Shown: positions 59,768 to 64,000 of the stretch, in pieces
Numbering within the stretch: the stretch's first letter is position 1
How the letters are laid out: each line of letters starts with the position of its first letter
NCBI GenBank assembly: GCA_934316925.1
Contig: CAKREC010000002.1
Span: 23,680 to 87,679 of the forward strand
Direction of reading: 5' to 3'
Source of the DNA: an uncultured Eubacterium sp.
GTDB lineage: Bacteria; Bacillota; Clostridia; Lachnospirales; Lachnospiraceae
Length of the DNA: 64,000 nucleotides
Notes under the pieces: model-generated
Seen by the model: the letters and a program-made list of their open reading frames with translations, nothing else
What the model was told of the DNA's origin: nothing
The model's database searches: none
Program-made: the position numbers and the translations under genes

Positions 59768-61513
59768 GTGAAAGAAAAGAAGTATTTTAACTGGAAAGAA
59801 TTTTTTTCCTATTATAAACCATTCCGGGGAATCTTTGCGGCAGACATGTTTTTTGCATTTCTGGCAGCCGCTTCTACGCTGGTCATTCCATTGATCGTGC
59901 GTTATATCACATCCACGGTTGTATATTTACCCAAAGAGCAGATTCCCGGCAAGATCATGATGCTGGCAACTGTGATGGTTGGCATCGTGCTGGTACAGTG
60001 CTATAGCAACTATTTTATCGGAAACTACGGGCATGTTATGGGCGCGAAGATCGAATACAATATGAGACAGGAGATTTTTGCTCATTATCAGAAACTGTCA
60101 TTTTCTTTTTACGATGACCAGAAAGTGGGACAGCTCATGTCACGCGTGACCAATGATCTGTTTGACATTACAGAATTGCTGCATCATGGACCGGAAGATG
60201 TTGTGATCTCTATTATTAAATTTGCGGGTACATTTACGATCCTGTTGATGTTAAATTGGCGTTTGGCTGTGGCGGCAGTGATACTGTTGCCGGTTATGTT
60301 TGTATTTGCTTATATTTTAAATAAGAAAATGAAGCGGGCTTTTAAACGGAACCGTGAGAAGATTGCGGAGATCAATGCCAGTATTGAAGATAGTTTGTCG
60401 GGCATCCGTGTGGTAAAATCATTTGCAAATGAGCGTGTGGAAATGGAAAAATTCCGTGTCGGCAATGATGGATTTTTGGCAAGCAAAAAGAACAGTTACC
60501 GGTATATGGGAACTTACAATGCCGGTCTGACGGCTTTTATTACACTGATCACAGTGGTTGTAGTAGTGGCTGGTGCTTTGGGACTTTGCCGGGGACAGGT
60601 TCCGATTCCGGATCTTTTGACCTTTTTGCTGTACATCGGCAACTTTACCGAGCCGGTACAAAAGCTGATCAATTTTACAGAACAATTTCAGAACGGCATT
60701 ACCGGGTATGAGCGATTTCGGGAAATTGTTTCGCTTGAGCCGGAGATCCAGGAAGCGGAGAATCCGATCGTTCCGGATTCGCTGCGTGGAGAAGTGGTAT
60801 TTGATGATGTCGGTTTCCGTTATGAAGAGGGGCAGAGTAAAGTACTCAGTCATGTGAGTTTACAGGTCAAAGAAGGAGAATATGTGGCGATCGTTGGTTC
60901 TTCCGGAGCGGGAAAGACGACGCTGTGCAACTTGATCCCACGCTTTTATGAGGTTACATTTGGAGCTGTTTTGGTGGATGGCATCGATGTGAGACAATAT
61001 TCTTTGGAGGGACTTCGCCAGAATATCGGTATGGTGCAGCAGGATGTATATTTATTTGCCGGAACAGTCTTTGATAATATTCGCTACGGCAAGCCGGGAG
61101 CAACGAAGGAAGAAGTGATCGAAGCAGCAAAAAATGCAAATGCCCATGATTTTATCATGGGACTGCCGGATGGCTATGACACCAATATTGGACAGCGCGG
61201 TGTGAAACTTTCCGGTGGACAGAAGCAGCGGTTATCGATCGCCAGAGTGTTTTTAAAGAATCCGCCAATTTTAATTTTTGATGAAGCAACATCTGCACTT
61301 GACAACGAGAGTGAAAAAGTGGTACAAGAATCATTAGAGAAATTGGCGAAAAATCGTACTACTTTTGTGATTGCCCATCGTTTGTCTACGATACGAAATG
61401 CGAAACGCATTCTGGTGCTGACAGAAGACGGAATTGCGGAAGAAGGTACGCATGAGGAACTGATCAATAAACATGGTGTTTATTATCAATTATACACGTA
61501 CGCTGATTGCTAG
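59768..61513 (+). CDS. ABC exporter (fused TMD and ATPase)
   Basis: 581 residues, half-transporter that works as a dimer. Six membrane helices in residues about 20-310, then the ATPase with Walker A GSSGAGKTTLCNL near residue 378, Q-loop MVQQDVYLFAG, signature LSGGQKQRLSIARVFL near residue 480, Walker B ILIFDEATSALD and the H-loop IAHRLSTI. Related to lipid/multidrug exporters of the MsbA/BmrA type. Start GTG 59768 after GAGAGGAAG; no ATG is near. Substrate unknown. Confidence 0.94.
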   Translation: MKEKKYFNWKEFFSYYKPFRGIFAADMFFAFLAAASTLVIPLIVRYITSTVVYLPKEQIPGKIMMLATVMVGIVLVQCYSNYFIGNYGHVMGAKIEYNMRQEIFAHYQKLSFSFYDDQKVGQLMSRVTNDLFDITELLHHGPEDVVISIIKFAGTFTILLMLNWRLAVAAVILLPVMFVFAYILNKKMKRAFKRNREKIAEINASIEDSLSGIRVVKSFANERVEMEKFRVGNDGFLASKKNSYRYMGTYNAGLTAFITLITVVVVVAGALGLCRGQVPIPDLLTFLLYIGNFTEPVQKLINFTEQFQNGITGYERFREIVSLEPEIQEAENPIVPDSLRGEVVFDDVGFRYEEGQSKVLSHVSLQVKEGEYVAIVGSSGAGKTTLCNLIPRFYEVTFGAVLVDGIDVRQYSLEGLRQNIGMVQQDVYLFAGTVFDNIRYGKPGATKEEVIEAAKNANAHDFIMGLPDGYDTNIGQRGVKLSGGQKQRLSIARVFLKNPPILIFDEATSALDNESEKVVQESLEKLAKNRTTFVIAHRLSTIRNAKRILVLTEDGIAEEGTHEELINKHGVYYQLYTYADC

Positions 61514-61526
61514 AATGGAGGACATT

Positions 61527-62303
61527 ATGATACAGATTATACCGAGAATTGAATACTTAAGTAAAACGAGAATTTTGGAGGAGCGCTACGAAGCTGCTTA
61601 CGAATACAATGATTTTTATGATGCATCCGTATTGGATGATCCAACCAAGACCAAAGTTCTTGTAAATCTTTATAAAAATCTTGACCGCGACTGCAGTATG
61701 GATACTCTGCATGGAGCATATCGCGAGATTGCGGTACACAGCAAGGACAAAAAGATCCGTGAAATTTCAGATCTCCGCATCCACCAGTCGATGGATATTG
61801 CAGAGAAGATGGAAATTCGTGGTGTTGTATTTCATACGAATTATATTGCCAATCGTCTGGATGAAGATTATCAGAAAAACTGGCTGGATAAAAACATTGA
61901 ATTTTATACGCAGCTGGCAAAGGAGTATGATGGACTTCAGATCTACATGGAAAATGAATTTGAGTTTACACCGGATCTATATGTTGAATTTGCCAAGGAA
62001 ATGCAGAAAGTTAAGAATTTTCACCTGTGTTTAGATATTGGACATGCCAATATTTCACAGACTCCGATCGAGACATGGCTGGAACAGGCAGCACCATACA
62101 TCGCACACATGCACATCAATGATAATAATGGAAACTATGATGTTCATGATGCGATCGGAAGCGGAAGCATTGACTGGAAAAAGGTAGATGCCCTGATCCG
62201 TAAATTGGGGATCAAACCGAGTGTTCTTGTGAAGACGAAGGAGATTGACAAGCAGGAAAAATCCCTTGCCTATATGAAGAAAAATCATATTTTTCCGTTT
62301 TGA
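61527..62303 (+). CDS. Sugar phosphate isomerase/epimerase-like TIM-barrel protein
   Basis: 258 residues. Xylose-isomerase-like TIM barrel (AP endonuclease 2 family). Likely metal ligands: YMENEFEF near residue 144, LCLDIGHANIS near residue 177 and HMHINDNNGNYDVHDAIGSGSIDW near residue 203. Such proteins isomerise or epimerise keto sugars or act on inositol derivatives; the substrate is unknown. TGGAGG is 5 bases before ATG 61527. It follows the ABC exporter gene by 13 bases and is probably co-transcribed with ZIP and the exporter. Confidence 0.85.
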   Translation: MIQIIPRIEYLSKTRILEERYEAAYEYNDFYDASVLDDPTKTKVLVNLYKNLDRDCSMDTLHGAYREIAVHSKDKKIREISDLRIHQSMDIAEKMEIRGVVFHTNYIANRLDEDYQKNWLDKNIEFYTQLAKEYDGLQIYMENEFEFTPDLYVEFAKEMQKVKNFHLCLDIGHANISQTPIETWLEQAAPYIAHMHINDNNGNYDVHDAIGSGSIDWKKVDALIRKLGIKPSVLVKTKEIDKQEKSLAYMKKNHIFPF

Positions 62304-62338
62304 TCTTGTTTAAGATAAGGGGCTAAAAGGGGAGAGGT

Positions 62339-62410
62339 ATGTTTGACCGGCGGTCTTGTTGTGTAGCGATGCCTGTGCCTGGGCATTCCGGGGAAGGGAA
62401 CGAAGATTGA
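62339..62410 (+). CDS. Possible 23-codon ORF (weak call)
   Basis: Encodes MFDRRSCCVAMPVPGHSGEG plus NED. AAAAGGGGAGAGG lies 1-8 bases before the ATG, which is close for a ribosome binding site. The stretch is clearly more GC-rich than the AT-rich DNA after it. The RRSCC start recalls cysteine-responsive leader peptides of other bacteria, but no cysteine gene follows. It may instead be a gene start cut off by the IS insertion. Confidence 0.25.
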   Translation: MFDRRSCCVAMPVPGHSGEGNED

Positions 62411-62685
62411 AATTCAGATACTGGTAAAATAAGTAAATGAATAAATAATTGAAATTTTGACTTTAAATGAAAAAATAACTGCTAGTACATATTGACACTA
62501 AAAATCATAAACCTTAAAATGATACCAAAATCGAACTTAAAACGGTTATAATGATTTAAAAGCTATTGTTTTGCATGATTTCTGAACATGACTAATAAAC
62601 GGCATGCCAGTCGGTTTGCAAAAGTAACTGAGACCCCGCTTTGATTACAGATATGAGACCTTTGTTTGATCCGACAGATTTGCGA
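62411..62685. other. AT-rich non-coding flank of the IS30-type element
   Basis: No gene, terminator or known RNA found. The composition shifts to strongly AT-rich until about 62580, then short GAGACC repeats occur (62633-62638 and 62655-62660). One end of the insertion sequence must lie here, but the other end is beyond the window, so the terminal inverted repeat cannot be fixed. Confidence 0.5.
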
Positions 62686-63993
62686 TTAGTGTTTAATTAG
62701 TTTTGGACTCAGAATAACCTCATCAGGTGGAATGGGTGACAGGTTAAGTGCGGATAATAGCTTTTTTTCATCTGCAGAGTCCATTAAATCAAATGGTGTT
62801 TTGCCATCAAGGTTGTCACGTATGACACTGTTGATATGACAGCAAACAAGTCGTGTGTCCTCGACATTGAGCTTGTTCAGACTTGTTCCCTTTGGGATGA
62901 TTCTTCTTATTAATCTGTGATTGTTTTCAACATGAGGCTTTTGCCATGATGCCTGAGGGTCACAGAAGAATACATGAGTGCGAATCAACCCAGGACGTGT
63001 ATGCTCCAAGGCATTGGGATTTTTAAATTCAACCCCATTATCTGTTAGGATTACACCGAAGAGTCTCTTAAATAGTGCAGTGCCAAGAGAGTTGCTTAGG
63101 GTGTCAAATACCTGAATTACACTGTCCTGAGTGCCATCATTCATAAGAAAGATAAGCATGAAGCTGGACTTCCTAAAAATCATAGTAAGGAAAACTTTCC
63201 CTTTTTCCCTGCTTCCTTTTACAGTGTCCATCTCAACGATAGGCACATCCGGATTAGCTTCAACAAAGGAATTAAAGTCTTCAATTGTACGTCCTTGACG
63301 GTACTGGTATTCAAGCCTGGTAAGAACTCTTTTAGGTCTGCGCTCCCTGTATACAACCTTTTTAGGGAGGTCAATATTTCTGATCTTAAATACATTCTTA
63401 TCAATGTAATTATACAGGGTTCTTTCGGATACACCAAGTTCATCAGCATGTGTCTGACAAATGTGATTTAGTGACTGCCCTTTGGCAATAAGGGGCTCAA
63501 TGATTTCCGCAATTTCACGGAGCTCTTTAGGTGTTTTACGCACACCGCTGTGAGCATCTTTTATGGATTTGTGATGAGCTGCATTTGCCTTATGCGCAGA
63601 GTAATAAGCCTTGTTCTTTTTGCATCCCTTCTGCATCTTACAGTTGCTACAGACATAGGGAGGCTTATCGAGTAAATCGCACTGAAAAGAATCATAATTA
63701 TCGCAGATAGATGTACAAATGATTCCTTCAGGACAACGCTTGCATCTGGATGCAAAACAACCATGAACACCCATCTCGGGACAAAGAGTGTTGCATTGGC
63801 AACTAGGCCTGTTAATACAGTCGTTTTCGCCCATAATAGGGGATCTGCTTGTGAAGCATCGATAATGCAAAACTTCACGAGCAATAGTGGAAGCAGAACG
63901 ATCAAGGTTTCTTCCAATAGAGACGAACGAATAGTCTTGATGAAGCATTCGCTCAATAACGTAACGTTCAGGTAAGGATAATTGTTTAGCCAT
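62686..63993 (-). CDS. IS30-family transposase, apparently intact
   Basis: 435 residues. N-terminal HTH of the IS30 type (LSLPERYVIERMLHQDYSFVSIGRNLDRSASTIAREV). Then a Cys-rich block (residues about 55-135) with some 13 cysteines in CxxC-like pairs, likely zinc-binding. A second HTH region follows (LNHICQTHADELGVSERTLYNYI) and the DDE integrase core with VEMDTVKG, VILTDNGVEF and KPHVENNHRLIRR carrying the Asp-Asp-Glu triad. The start ATG is at 63993, 7 bases from the window edge, so its ribosome binding site is not visible. No frameshift or stop interrupts it, so recent or active insertion is likely. Confidence 0.93.
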   Translation of the reverse strand: MAKQLSLPERYVIERMLHQDYSFVSIGRNLDRSASTIAREVLHYRCFTSRSPIMGENDCINRPSCQCNTLCPEMGVHGCFASRCKRCPEGIICTSICDNYDSFQCDLLDKPPYVCSNCKMQKGCKKNKAYYSAHKANAAHHKSIKDAHSGVRKTPKELREIAEIIEPLIAKGQSLNHICQTHADELGVSERTLYNYIDKNVFKIRNIDLPKKVVYRERRPKRVLTRLEYQYRQGRTIEDFNSFVEANPDVPIVEMDTVKGSREKGKVFLTMIFRKSSFMLIFLMNDGTQDSVIQVFDTLSNSLGTALFKRLFGVILTDNGVEFKNPNALEHTRPGLIRTHVFFCDPQASWQKPHVENNHRLIRRIIPKGTSLNKLNVEDTRLVCCHINSVIRDNLDGKTPFDLMDSADEKKLLSALNLSPIPPDEVILSPKLIKH

Positions 63994-64000
63994 AATAGCT

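Noticed and set aside
61964-62288. Minus-strand frames inside the TIM-barrel gene
   Set aside because: Shadows of a well-supported plus-strand gene with clear family motifs.

Overview
The window is a dense, mostly co-directional stretch of a low-to-mid GC Gram-positive chromosome. It carries Firmicutes hallmarks: class III fructose-1,6-bisphosphatase, GGAGG ribosome binding sites, extended -10 promoters, FMN, ZTP and TPP riboswitches, a class B sortase with an MPATG-anchored surface protein, a DUF4317 protein, and a PurO plus stand-alone AICAR transformylase. Together these point to an anaerobic gut Clostridia member, most likely Lachnospiraceae. I cannot name the genus. About 50 protein genes can be supported. 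There are no rRNA or tRNA genes, no CRISPR array and no prophage.

Layout. 1-4610: the 3' end of uvrA, a yfbR-like nucleotidase, and a signalling pair (PocR-domain pseudo-kinase overlapping a GGDEF/EAL phosphodiesterase). 4648-8363: a complete FMN-riboswitch riboflavin operon ribD-ribE-ribBA-ribH, followed by a MATE exporter, a Cof-type HAD phosphatase and an orphan BlaI-type regulator. 10940-13956 (minus): a secreted metallophosphoesterase and an L,D-transpeptidase. 14255-17827: a DUF3783 gene, then a ZTP-riboswitch purine operon (purO, AICAR transformylase) running into lrgAB. 17828-19613: a candidate small RNA, an unrecognised 192-aa protein and a PdaB-like deacetylase. 19752-25712: fbp, galM, a small membrane protein, TPP-riboswitch thiC and a second deacetylase. 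25818-36721: a 1752-aa sortase-type surface protein, a PAQR protein, a FabV/TER enoyl reductase and sbcDC, closed by a two-way terminator against lysC (minus).

38289-40660 holds a metal-GTPase trio: an 88-aa protein, a His-rich COG0523 GTPase, and a COG0523-like GTPase fused to a YcgQ-type C-terminal domain. Then come NADP-isocitrate dehydrogenase, a GNAT enzyme, sortase B and a multi-PAS hybrid-kinase homologue that has lost both phosphoacceptors. 46087-49739 is nitrogen and sulfur: an attenuator-controlled Amt-PII fusion, and an Rrf2 regulator beside cysK, whose promoter is embedded in a long inverted repeat. 49838-55527: DUF4317 (minus), a weak hypothetical gene, two tiny ORFs leading into pyruvate kinase, an M18 aminopeptidase and a SpoU methyltransferase. 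55598-62303: MntP, a Na/Ca exchanger, guanine deaminase, DUF819, ZIP, an ABC exporter and a TIM-barrel protein. The window ends in an intact IS30-family transposase gene (minus).

The most unusual items are the two phosphoacceptor-less kinase homologues, the COG0523/YcgQ trio, the orphan structured small RNA near 18018, the 18- and 42-codon ORFs coupled to pyk, the amt leader attenuator, and an icd promoter whose -35 box lies inside the upstream operon's terminator.
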